This document shows positions 1-6,154 of a DNA stretch of 6,154 bases, piece by piece. Each line of letters begins with the position of its first letter. Position 1 is the first letter of the stretch. The stretch lies in NCBI GenBank assembly GCA_041538025.1, contig JBGOEV010000076.1:1-6154 (forward strand), in the 5' to 3' direction. The notes beneath the pieces were generated by a model. It was not told the origin of the DNA and ran no database searches. It saw only the letters and a program-made list of their open reading frames with translations. Position numbers and translations under genes: made by a program. The DNA is from Thermosaccharophagus gerlachensis (GTDB taxonomy: Bacteria; Armatimonadota; Fervidibacteria; Fervidibacterales; Thermosaccharophagaceae).

Positions 1-2
1 CA

Positions 3-461
3 CTGCCAAGGGAAGTGATTGAACAGTTGCTCAAACCCGATGTAAAGGAGCCTGTGAGAGTAGAAGTTGGGAAAGTGACTATAACGAAGGGCATAAACCT
101 CGTCGTGAATGTGGTTGATGCAGCCACAAAAACGCCAATTGAAAACGCTGTAGTGATTGTAGCATCAGGCAGAGTCAATTCAGTGGTAGTGGAGGCGCTT
201 GCAAGATGGTTTAAGCGTCATGGTGGACACCACGGGAAGGCGAAGAGGACAACGGATATGATGCTTTATTCCGAGTCAGATGCAAACGGACGCGCCACTT
301 TTGAAACTCTCCCAACAGCACCTCTGCACATCTATGCTGTGAGGGATGGTTACGAAGTAGCCTACAAAGAGATCACACCACAAGGTGGGAAGGTTGAAAT
401 CACAATTGAACTGAGAAGGAGTAGCGAAGGGACTAAGCGCAAGGCACTAAGAGAAGTTTGA
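3..461 (+). CDS. C-terminal part of a protein with a carboxypeptidase-regulatory-like domain (5' partial)
   Basis: The frame is open from the left edge to a TGA at 459-461, so this is probably the 3' end of a longer gene. A GTG at 15 could serve as a start, but the only purine-rich stretch before it lies too close to act as a good ribosome binding site. Numbered from that GTG, residues 20-133 resemble a carboxypeptidase-regulatory-like or SpaA-type beta-sandwich. They show a first strand pair (GINLVVNVVDAATKTPIENA), the turn SESDANGRATF near 86-96, then APLHIYAVRDGYE near 102-114 and a closing strand VEITIEL. Such domains usually sit in exported or surface proteins as structural modules. A region of about 34 residues (53-86) between the early strands and the DANG turn is longer than usual and contains RHGGHHGK. 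The end is a basic tail (KRKALREV). The whole protein's function is unknown because its front is missing. Confidence is good for the gene and moderate for the fold. Confidence 0.72.
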   Translation: MPREVIEQLLKPDVKEPVRVEVGKVTITKGINLVVNVVDAATKTPIENAVVIVASGRVNSVVVEALARWFKRHGGHHGKAKRTTDMMLYSESDANGRATFETLPTAPLHIYAVRDGYEVAYKEITPQGGKVEITIELRRSSEGTKRKALREV

Positions 462-485
462 CACGGCACTTCGGACATACCATCT

Positions 486-489
486 GGAG
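486..489 (+). promoter_or_regulatory. Ribosome binding site for the TauE/SafE gene
   Basis: GGAG lies nine bases before the GTG at 499 and decides this non-ATG start. The nearby ATG at 492 is out of frame and leads only to a short frame. Confidence 0.6.
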
Positions 490-498
490 CGATGGCAA

Positions 499-1281
499 GT
501 GAAATACGCACTGCTCGTTGTGATTGGTTTCTTCTGTGGCATGTATGGGTGCATCATTGGTGCTGGTGGCGGTTTCATTTTAATGCCCCTTTTGCTTCTC
601 ATGCACCCAAGTGAAGAGCCAGAAGTTCTTGTTCTCACATCACTTTTGTCGGTGTTCATAAACGCTGTTTTTGGGTCAGTAGCATATGCCCGATTGCGCC
701 GTATCAATTACAACTGCGCTTTGGCTCTCTCCATCAGCTTAATCCCGGGTAGCATACTTGGCGCTCTCTTAACGAGCTTTGTTGAGAGGAAGGCTTTCAA
801 CATAATCTTTGGCGCACTGCTGTTGTTCATTTCGTTTCGGTTGTTTATACAGCCAATCAAGGAGCGTAAGGCAACCAAAGCACTGCAACAGGGTAACTGC
901 TCTCAAGCCTACATGAGCAAAAGCAACATTATGGTGTATCTTTTTGCCTGCCTTATCGCTTGCGTTGGGAGCTTTGCAGGTGTGGGTGGTGGGATAATGT
1001 TTGTGCCACTGCTCATATGGCTTCTGAAAATGCCACCTCACATCGCAACTGCCACATCAATGCCAGTTGTGTGCGTCAATGCAATCGTTGGTGCTATAAC
1101 GCATGTGCTTAACGGTGTTTCAGTGGATGTGTATAAGGTGATTGCGTTAGGTATTGGTATGGCTTTTGGTGCTCAAATTGGCGCAGCGTTGTCTGAGCGT
1201 ATATCTTCATCTTGGCTTTTGCGCTTGTTAGCCATTGCTTTGTGTCTCGCTGGCGTTAGAGTGATCGCTCAGGCTTTTTGA
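499..1281 (+). CDS. TauE/SafE family sulfite/anion exporter-like membrane protein
   Basis: This 260-residue integral membrane protein has the length and two-half architecture of the TauE/SafE (DUF81) family. Members export sulfite, sulfoacetate or related organosulfur anions, but most are uncharacterised. Each half begins with the family's glycine-rich hairpin: IIGAGGGFILMPLLLL at residues 19-34 and FAGVGGGIMFVPLLIW at 159-174. The second is followed by the typical helix with HIATATSMPVVCVNAIVGA (181-199). Hydrophobic segments cover most of the sequence. A hydrophilic cytoplasmic or periplasmic loop (about 119-142, KERKATKALQQ...) separates the halves. The GTG start is supported by a GGAG at 486-489 with nine bases of spacing. 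An ATG at 492 is in another frame. The gene follows the left-edge gene by 37 bases and could share its transcript. Its last 54 bases overlap the convergent glycosidase gene. Substrate cannot be assigned: no sulfur-metabolism gene is nearby. Confidence 0.93.
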   Translation: MKYALLVVIGFFCGMYGCIIGAGGGFILMPLLLLMHPSEEPEVLVLTSLLSVFINAVFGSVAYARLRRINYNCALALSISLIPGSILGALLTSFVERKAFNIIFGALLLFISFRLFIQPIKERKATKALQQGNCSQAYMSKSNIMVYLFACLIACVGSFAGVGGGIMFVPLLIWLLKMPPHIATATSMPVVCVNAIVGAITHVLNGVSVDVYKVIALGIGMAFGAQIGAALSERISSSWLLRLLAIALCLAGVRVIAQAF

Positions 1282-2658
1282 GGTTGTGAATCTGATCTCT
1301 GGTAGCTCAACTGATTCACCACATTCAAACTTCACGATGACACTCAAGCAGTATGTCTCGGAGCTGTTTGAAGGATTGATGCGAACGTAGTATGGGCTTT
1401 TGTTTGTTATCGCTATGACCCGACCATTGAGTTTGTATGCGACCATCATCACCTTCACATTTTTTGGCACATACAACCAGATGAGCCTTGAGTCATCTAC
1501 TCGTTCATTATTCCTGAGCCCCAAAACTGTTATTCCGTAAGCGCCGGTTGAGCGTTCTGGTGGCTTAACTGCTGTCGGTTCATGGGGGCGTATGCTTGGC
1601 ATGAGAGCCATTCGCCTTGGAACATCAAGCGCTTGCGATATGCTCATGAGGCGTATTGGCTTGCGTGGCAAAAGCCTTGTTGGCACAAACCAGTCGCCAA
1701 AGTATGGTTCGCTGAGGAAGTATTGCGATGAAATGATGGCTCTATAAGCGGAGAGCAAATAGCTGTTTGTCGTCAAACAGTAGTTGTTGGCACGGTTGAC
1801 CTTTATCGTATCCATGCTAAGCCAATTTATCATCTTCACCCTGTGGAGTTCGCTTGCTATGGCGTTATACAGGCGAAGCATCTTCGCAAGCGCAAAATCG
1901 GTTGTATCACGCTTCGTTCCATAGCAATAGTGGGTCGCTGCATACTCGGCTATTGCTATCGGTTTCCTTTGGGCATAAGTCTTGTAGACATGGCGCAGTA
2001 GTTCAACAGGGTCTTCAAAGTATGCTTTTCTTCTTGGGTCTCCATCGTGACAATAAACACTGTAAATGTTGACCCCAACCCAATCAACGAACTCATCTCC
2101 CGGATAGTAATCATCTATGTTCTCCCTCGGCATGCAGAATGGTGCCCATAGCATGACCACATTCGGTGCCTCATTCCTCATAACCGTTGCAACGAGCCGC
2201 CACTTCGCTATGTATTTCTTTGGATCACCAAAGTAAGCAGTCCATGCACCATTCATCTCCGACGCGAACCGAAGAAAGATTGGAAACTCAACATCGCCAG
2301 CCATGCGTGCAAAGCTTCGGAGATACTCATCATCTTTAACCACATCCAAACCATCGTTTGGCTCCCAAGCAATGTGCGGTATCGCATTGGCTTCAATAAC
2401 TTTACGCACCCATTCTGTTGGGAATGGCGAGCCATAACCAACATAAGTGAAGTAGGTGGCATGTTTCTTTCCCGTCAGGCGCTCAAAAAGCTTTATGTCG
2501 CCACGAACAATATCATCGTGCTCAATAAAAGCCCCAATGTAACAGCCATTTGGTGGCTCAAGCTTCTCAAGAGCTATCAAATGGTGGCACGTGAGGTATT
2601 GCATGGAGATTGCCAAGAGCCACAGCCAATGCTTTTTTGTTTCAACACAGCAAGCCAA
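1228..2658 (-). CDS. Exported glycoside hydrolase, GH26-like (beta-mannanase family)
   Basis: The 476-residue product looks like an exported (beta/alpha)8-barrel glycosidase of the GH26 type, whose members cleave beta-mannans and related beta-glycans by a retaining mechanism. Residues 1-30 form a signal-like N-terminus: a basic KKH followed by the hydrophobic WLWLLAISMQYL. The barrel spans about 38-320. The acid/base signature FLRFASEMNGAW has Glu134, and the putative nucleophile is Glu238 in PIAIAEYAATH. The spacing of 104 residues is close to that in characterised GH26 enzymes. The residue before Glu134 is Ser133, where classical GH26 mannanases have His. After a linker rich in basic and Pro residues (330-370), residues about 372-458 form a beta-rich, probably Ig-like C-terminal module. 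The TTG start is the first possible start after an in-frame TAG and has a strong ribosome binding site. The gene starts 51 bases after uvrC on the same strand. Substrate is unknown; GH26-like is fairly secure, mannanase is not. Confidence 0.85.
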   Translation of the reverse strand: MACCVETKKHWLWLLAISMQYLTCHHLIALEKLEPPNGCYIGAFIEHDDIVRGDIKLFERLTGKKHATYFTYVGYGSPFPTEWVRKVIEANAIPHIAWEPNDGLDVVKDDEYLRSFARMAGDVEFPIFLRFASEMNGAWTAYFGDPKKYIAKWRLVATVMRNEAPNVVMLWAPFCMPRENIDDYYPGDEFVDWVGVNIYSVYCHDGDPRRKAYFEDPVELLRHVYKTYAQRKPIAIAEYAATHYCYGTKRDTTDFALAKMLRLYNAIASELHRVKMINWLSMDTIKVNRANNYCLTTNSYLLSAYRAIISSQYFLSEPYFGDWFVPTRLLPRKPIRLMSISQALDVPRRMALMPSIRPHEPTAVKPPERSTGAYGITVLGLRNNERVDDSRLIWLYVPKNVKVMMVAYKLNGRVIAITNKSPYYVRINPSNSSETYCLSVIVKFECGESVELPEIRFTTSKSLSDHSNASETQSNG

Positions 2659-2666
2659 AGTAAAAG

Positions 2667-2676
2667 CTCCCTCCTC
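2667..2676 (-). promoter_or_regulatory. Strong ribosome binding site deciding the TTG start of the GH26-like gene
   Basis: On the minus strand this reads GAGGAGGGAG, eight bases before the TTG at 2658. No ATG or GTG occurs in frame between the upstream in-frame TAG and this TTG. Using the TTG keeps the full hydrophobic signal segment, whereas the next Met (residue 19) would cut it off. Confidence 0.75.
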
Positions 2677-2709
2677 ATCAATTACAAGCTAAACGAGCAA
2701 TCCAAGCTA

Positions 2710-4632
2710 CTAAGGTTCATGCTCGCTTAATAAGCGTGGCTTCTCAACTTCTAATCCCTTGAGAAACTCAAAGAGCCTTTTTGCAACCTCAACTGTCATT
2801 CCCGGCACAGATGCCAGCTCTTCAACACTTGCCTTCTTAAGTGCTTCCAAACTGCCAAAGCGCATTAGCAATCTCTGTTTTCTCTTCTCACCGATCCCCG
2901 GGACTTCATCAAGTATTGACCGAAACGCTAACTTTCTTCTCCTCATCCTATGGTGTCTTATCGCAAATGAGTGAGCCTCATCCCTTATGCGTTGAAGCAG
3001 GAGAAGAGCTGGATCGTTGTATGGCAAGGCAATTGGGGCAGATTGAGAAGGCACATAAATGAGTTCATGCTCCTTTGCCAACGCAGCAACACTTATGTTG
3101 CTTATCCCAAGTTCATTTAGCACTTGCAAGGCACAGTTCATTTGTCCTCTACCGCCATCAACGAGCAACAAATCAGGTGGCTGTGCGAATTTCTTGTCCC
3201 CGTTTATCAACCTCAAAAAGCGCCTCCTTAGCACCTCTTTCATCATTGCATAGTCATTTGGTATCCCTTCAACTGTCTTGATTGTAAATCGCCTATACGA
3301 TTTTTTCTCTGGGCGCCCATCTTGGAAGACGACCATTGATGCAACCGCAACTTGCCCGTATATGTTTGAGATGTCAAAGCACTCAATTCGCCTCGGTAAC
3401 CGTTCCATACCAAGGTAGTGCATCAAAGATTTGAGTGCTTGATTTAGTATATGCTCTTCCCTCTCGCTCCTCTCAATTTCCGCATTTAACGACTGCTGTG
3501 CGTTTTGTTGTGCCATCTCAAGCAGTTCTTTGAGCTTCCCTTTAACTGGGAGGACAATGGTGACTTTCCCACCACGCTTGTCAGATAGCCACTCCGCTAT
3601 AACTTCTTGGTCTTCAATCTGCATCGGTAGAACGATTGTTTGCGGGATTGTAATCGGTGCTGAGTAATGCTGTTTCAGGAAAACCGATATGAGGTCTGTT
3701 GGTGATTTTGCGTCCTGTGAGCAAACTATGAAAGATTGACTTCCTATCAACCTGCCCGAACGAACCATCAGCATTTGTATACAAGCAAGTCCTCCCTTTT
3801 CAGCATAGCCATAAGCGTCTACATCTTCACTGACACCTATGACAACACTTTGGCGCTCAATTATGCTTTCAACTGCGAATATCTGATCCCTTAACCTCGC
3901 TGCCTTTTCAAATTCAAGCTTTTCGGCAGCTTCCATCATCTGCTTGCGCAATTCCTCAATTACCTGAGTGTGCCTTCCCTCAAGGAATGAGCAAACATCG
4001 TTTACGAGCTTTCGGTATTCATCTTCGCTTATCGCTCCCACACATGGACCGCTACAACGCATTATGTGGTATTCTATGCAAGCTCTTGGCATCCTCTTTG
4101 ATGTATCCCTCCAAGGGCAACCACTTACTCTCCTGTCGCCGATGAGCGTCATAGTGCGCACACCGAACACCTTCTTGATTAACTCAATTGTTTCCTTGAG
4201 TGCCTTCCCAGATGTGAATGGACCAAAGTAGAGGGCACCATCGTCCTTTGGTGTCCGAACGACGATAAGTGGTGGGAATGGCTCATTTATCGGCACCTTC
4301 AGAAAAGGGTAGCGCTTATCATCTTTGAATCTGATGTTGAATCGCGGTCGGTAGAATTTTATCAAATTGCCCTCAAGTATTAGTGCCTCTTTCTCCGAGC
4401 ATGTCGTCAAGTATTCAAGATCAAAGATATGCCCTATTAGCCTTGAATGCCAGTAGCTTCTTATACTGCTCGGTGTGAAATACGATCTCACACGATTTCG
4501 CAACGAAGAAGCCTTGCCCACATAAATGACTTTGCCCTCGCTATCTTTGAACATGTAAACACCTGGGCAATCTGGTAAGGTGGCGAGCTTCTCTTTGAGA
4601 TGCTCAGGTAGATTTGCTTTTCTCTTTCCCAT
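2710..4632 (-). CDS. uvrC: UvrABC nucleotide excision repair complex subunit C
   Basis: This is a complete 640-residue UvrC, the dual-incision nuclease of bacterial nucleotide excision repair. It binds the UvrB-DNA complex and cuts on both sides of the lesion. The N-terminal GIY-YIG nuclease (about 20-100) shows GVYMFKD at 24-30, VIYVGKA at 35-41 and the metal-binding Glu87 in LILEGNLIK. A four-cysteine cluster (Cys172, Cys185, Cys193, Cys197; RCSGPC) matches the family's iron-sulfur ligands. A UVR motif (about 225-258) contacts UvrB. The RNase H-like nuclease carries Asp420 (ECFDIS), Asp492 (LLVDGGRGQ) and His554 (RDEAHSFA), the expected DDH triad that makes the 5' cut. Two helix-hairpin-helix motifs lie at about 573-625 (VPGIGEKRKQRL and VPGMTVEVAKRL). 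The ATG start has GGTGAG six bases upstream. All key residues are intact, so it should be functional. The glycosidase gene follows after 51 bases, suggesting one transcript. Confidence 0.98.
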   Translation of the reverse strand: MGKRKANLPEHLKEKLATLPDCPGVYMFKDSEGKVIYVGKASSLRNRVRSYFTPSSIRSYWHSRLIGHIFDLEYLTTCSEKEALILEGNLIKFYRPRFNIRFKDDKRYPFLKVPINEPFPPLIVVRTPKDDGALYFGPFTSGKALKETIELIKKVFGVRTMTLIGDRRVSGCPWRDTSKRMPRACIEYHIMRCSGPCVGAISEDEYRKLVNDVCSFLEGRHTQVIEELRKQMMEAAEKLEFEKAARLRDQIFAVESIIERQSVVIGVSEDVDAYGYAEKGGLACIQMLMVRSGRLIGSQSFIVCSQDAKSPTDLISVFLKQHYSAPITIPQTIVLPMQIEDQEVIAEWLSDKRGGKVTIVLPVKGKLKELLEMAQQNAQQSLNAEIERSEREEHILNQALKSLMHYLGMERLPRRIECFDISNIYGQVAVASMVVFQDGRPEKKSYRRFTIKTVEGIPNDYAMMKEVLRRRFLRLINGDKKFAQPPDLLLVDGGRGQMNCALQVLNELGISNISVAALAKEHELIYVPSQSAPIALPYNDPALLLLQRIRDEAHSFAIRHHRMRRRKLAFRSILDEVPGIGEKRKQRLLMRFGSLEALKKASVEELASVPGMTVEVAKRLFEFLKGLEVEKPRLLSEHEP

Positions 4633-4638
4633 CTTATG

Positions 4639-4644
4639 CTCACC
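4639..4644 (-). promoter_or_regulatory. Ribosome binding site of uvrC
   Basis: On the minus strand this reads GGTGAG, six bases before the ATG at 4632. It supports the chosen start, which also gives the normal UvrC N-terminal length before the GIY-YIG domain. Confidence 0.55.
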
Positions 4645-4737
4645 ACACTTGAGAACAAACCTAACCGTAACTCCACAGGTCCATAATCAAAGCGTGACGC
4701 ATTTAAAGGCTCATGCACCTTTGTGCTGTAGCATTTG

Positions 4738-4766
4738 TTTACAAAACTACACATAAGCGTTAAACT
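4738..4766 (+). promoter_or_regulatory. Candidate sigma-70-type promoter for the rightward Ig-like gene
   Basis: TTTACA (4738-4743) matches the -35 consensus at five of six positions. It stands exactly 17 bases before TAAACT (4761-4766), which matches the -10 consensus at four of six. Transcription would begin near 4773, leaving a leader of about 55 bases before the start at 4829. A small inverted repeat, TTTGT-TT-ACAAA (4734-4745), overlaps the -35 element and could be a protein-binding site, though such short repeats often arise by chance. The 196-base gap between uvrC and this gene is the only divergent intergenic region in the window. I see no equally good promoter facing uvrC. Confidence 0.45.
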
Positions 4767-4814
4767 GTTGCATGACTTTACCTAACAAAGGTGTTGAGAA
4801 GTGCAGTTTCATGC

Positions 4815-4820
4815 AGGGGG
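4815..4820 (+). promoter_or_regulatory. Ribosome binding site deciding the start of the Ig-like protein gene
   Basis: AGGGGG lies eight bases before the ATG at 4829. In-frame ATGs at 4811 and 4772 lack such a site and would add a long polar stretch in front of the signal peptide. The 4772 codon would also fall at the predicted transcription start. Confidence 0.6.
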
Positions 4821-4828
4821 TGTTAGAG

Positions 4829-6154
4829 ATGAGTAAGGAGAAGAGGTCGGGTGAGAAAGCCATACTATTATTCTTGTTATGCCTTGTTGCACCCTTTGAA
4901 GCAGCATTAGCACAGCAGGACGCTACGCAAGGCAATCCTCGTGTTCAAATCATATCACCGCAAGACGGTGCCACATTCGTCAAGGAGAACATCATACCGA
5001 TTACATATCAAGCGTGGAGCCCCGACGGGACACCGTTGGTAAGAGCAGAAGCTTATGTTGACGGGATAAGAGGCGATGATGGTTTGGCTTATAATCCACC
5101 AGCAACCTCCGTGCAGGAAACGCTTGAGTGGGATGCCACATTCTTCAGGGATGGACCTCATACGATTGTGATAAGAGTCTTTGACGCACGCAACAGAGTT
5201 GGGGAGGCAAGTGTAACAGTCTACAAAGGTCCAGATATAACTAAGCCGAAGGCTGAGATACTCTCGCCAAAGAGTGGCTCTGTTATTAAGGGTAAGGTTG
5301 CCATCATAGCAAGGTTTGAAGATGATAGGAAACTTGCGCAGGTTGGGATAAAGGCAACAGCTCAGGATGAGAGAAGGAAAGTGAGCATCTTGTATGCGAA
5401 GGGTGGTGGATTGAAGGAGCGCATCTATGAAGCAACCGTGATATGGGATACAACTGCAATGATAAGAGAGACACCAAACTCGCCTCATCTGTCGCCAGCA
5501 TTCCCAGATGGTCTTTACATACTTCAGGCGTGGGCTGTTGATGGGCAGGGACAAGAAGCGTTCTCACCAGAGGTGCTTGTAACAATTAGAAACCAAGTTG
5601 CAGAGCCCGTTATACAGCGTCCTGAAGTCACCCCGAGAACAGGACAACGCCCAATAACCACACCTACTTATGGAGGCGTTGTGATTGCACGCTCACCGAC
5701 ACCAAGAACTACAGAACCACAAGCATCACAGTTGCCTTCATCATCCATGACGATCATACCTGCACCAGTCCCAAGCACACCACGCCAAATGCCAAGTGTT
5801 GAACTCACACCAAGAATCGCACTCAGTGAAGGCTTGAGAGAGATGATTTCAAGCATGGTTGAACGCATGAGAGTAAGTTCTGGCGTTTTTCCGAGGCGAG
5901 TTGAGCCAGCAGTTGCGTTGATTGCGCCACGCGTTAGAGGTGGACCTGAAGTTGGTGTTTATGGTGTGAAGGGAGGTGTAGCATCAAGCGATGTTGTGAG
6001 GGGAGGGGTTGGTGTTTTTCCGAGGCGAGTTGAGCCAGCAGTTGCATTGATTGCGCCACGCGTTAGAGGTGGACCTGAGGTTGAAACACCAATTTTAGAG
6101 CATGAAGTTGAGTTAACGATGGTGCGTGCCAAGTTGGCAAAGCATCTACATTTA
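4829..6154 (+). CDS. Secreted protein with two bacterial Ig-like domains, Pro/Thr/Ser-rich linker and duplicated 24-residue element (3' partial)
   Basis: The frame runs 442 codons to the window edge without a stop. Residues 1-28 are a clear signal peptide: a basic start (SKEKRSGEK), the hydrophobic AILLFLLCLV, and a likely type I cleavage after ALA. Two bacterial Ig-like domains of the kind that begin with an SPxxG turn follow. Domain 1 (about 38-133) shows IISPQDGATF, YVDG, and DGPHTIVIRVFDARNRVGEA. Domain 2 (about 139-254) shows ILSPKSGSVIKG, VIWDTTA, and DGLYILQAWAVDGQGQEAFS. Residues 255-330 form a linker rich in Pro, Thr, Ser and Gln. Residues 352-375 and 395-418 are identical copies of a 24-residue element. 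The ATG has AGGGGG eight bases upstream. Family members are extracellular or cell-surface structural or adhesive parts, often attached to enzymes. No catalytic domain is visible in the part present. It is divergent from uvrC. Existence and export are well supported; the role is unknown. Confidence 0.9.
   Translation, partial: MSKEKRSGEKAILLFLLCLVAPFEAALAQQDATQGNPRVQIISPQDGATFVKENIIPITYQAWSPDGTPLVRAEAYVDGIRGDDGLAYNPPATSVQETLEWDATFFRDGPHTIVIRVFDARNRVGEASVTVYKGPDITKPKAEILSPKSGSVIKGKVAIIARFEDDRKLAQVGIKATAQDERRKVSILYAKGGGLKERIYEATVIWDTTAMIRETPNSPHLSPAFPDGLYILQAWAVDGQGQEAFSPEVLVTIRNQVAEPVIQRPEVTPRTGQRPITTPTYGGVVIARSPTPRTTEPQASQLPSSSMTIIPAPVPSTPRQMPSVELTPRIALSEGLREMISSMVERMRVSSGVFPRRVEPAVALIAPRVRGGPEVGVYGVKGGVASSDVVRGGVGVFPRRVEPAVALIAPRVRGGPEVETPILEHEVELTMVRAKLAKHLHL
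5882..5953 (+). repeat. Direct repeat copy 1 within the Ig-like protein gene
   Basis: These 72 bases encode 24 residues (352-375) beginning GVFPRRVEPAVALIAP. Copy 2 lies 129 bases downstream in the same frame. The two copies differ at three bases, all third codon positions, so the encoded peptides are identical. Confidence 0.95.
6011..6082 (+). repeat. Direct repeat copy 2 within the Ig-like protein gene
   Basis: This copy encodes residues 395-418, identical to copy 1. It is separated from it by a 19-codon Gly/Val-rich spacer (GVYGVKGGVASSDVVRGGV). After this copy the sequence changes to an acidic, then basic, stretch (ETPILEHEVELTMVRAKLAK) that continues off the window. Confidence 0.95.

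Noticed and set aside
447..1041. Minus-strand frames of 86 and 90 codons over the transporter gene
   Set aside because: Both are antisense to a confidently assigned membrane protein gene and show no family features.
1286..1319. Inverted repeat GTGAATC / GATTCAC between the converging genes as a terminator
   Set aside because: The stem is only seven base pairs with a loop of about 20 bases, no T-run follows, and it lies inside the glycosidase coding region.
2584..2598. Possible lipobox (YLTC) in the glycosidase signal sequence
   Set aside because: The residues before the Cys do not fit the usual lipobox well and no small residue precedes it, so lipoprotein status is not supported.
4488..4754. 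An 88-codon minus-strand frame spanning the start of uvrC and the upstream gap
   Set aside because: It overlaps the beginning of uvrC in another frame, has no convincing ribosome binding site, and shows no recognisable domain.
4772..4828. Earlier in-frame ATG starts at 4772 and 4811 for the Ig-like gene
   Set aside because: Neither has a ribosome binding site as good as that before 4829, and both place extra polar residues before the signal peptide.
4955..5554. A 199-codon open frame on the minus strand
   Set aside because: It lies fully antisense to the Ig-like protein gene. Its translation is rich in Cys, Tyr and Leu with no domain pattern, as expected for a shadow frame.
5882..6082. The two direct repeats as the start of a CRISPR array
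   Set aside because: They are 72 bases long, in frame within a gene, and differ only synonymously; there are only two copies and no cas gene.

Overview
This 6,154-base window is ordinary bacterial chromosome with moderate base composition. It contains four recognisable genes and one long unfinished gene at the right edge. No tRNA, rRNA, CRISPR array, insertion sequence or phage gene is visible. The organism cannot be named with certainty. It uses GTG and TTG as well as ATG starts, mixes ATA and AGA/AGG codons freely with others, and carries several exported proteins with immunoglobulin-like folds. I would tentatively guess a free-living, possibly thermophilic bacterium of an under-sampled phylum such as Armatimonadota, but this is a weak inference.

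Layout, left to right. Positions 3-461 (+) hold the C-terminal end of a protein with a carboxypeptidase-regulatory-like beta-sandwich. Positions 499-1281 (+) encode a TauE/SafE-family membrane transporter, 37 bases downstream. Positions 1228-2658 (-) encode an exported GH26-like glycoside hydrolase whose 3' end overlaps the transporter gene tail to tail by 54 bases. Positions 2710-4632 (-) encode a complete UvrC excinuclease subunit, upstream of and probably co-transcribed with the glycosidase. Positions 4633-4828 form a divergent intergenic region with a good candidate promoter for the rightward gene. From 4829 to the right edge (+) an open frame of 442 codons, with no stop inside the window, encodes a secreted protein with a signal peptide, two bacterial Ig-like domains, a Pro/Thr/Ser-rich linker and a duplicated 24-residue element.

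Functionally, only UvrC belongs to a well-defined pathway (nucleotide excision repair). The glycosidase, the Ig-like protein and probably the left-edge protein act outside the cytoplasm. No common pathway ties them to UvrC, so the neighbourhood looks like a chance or lineage-specific arrangement. The most notable items are the right-edge Ig-like repeat protein, the GH26-like enzyme with a substituted residue next to its acid/base glutamate, and the convergent overlap. I see no convincing evidence of a new multi-gene system here.
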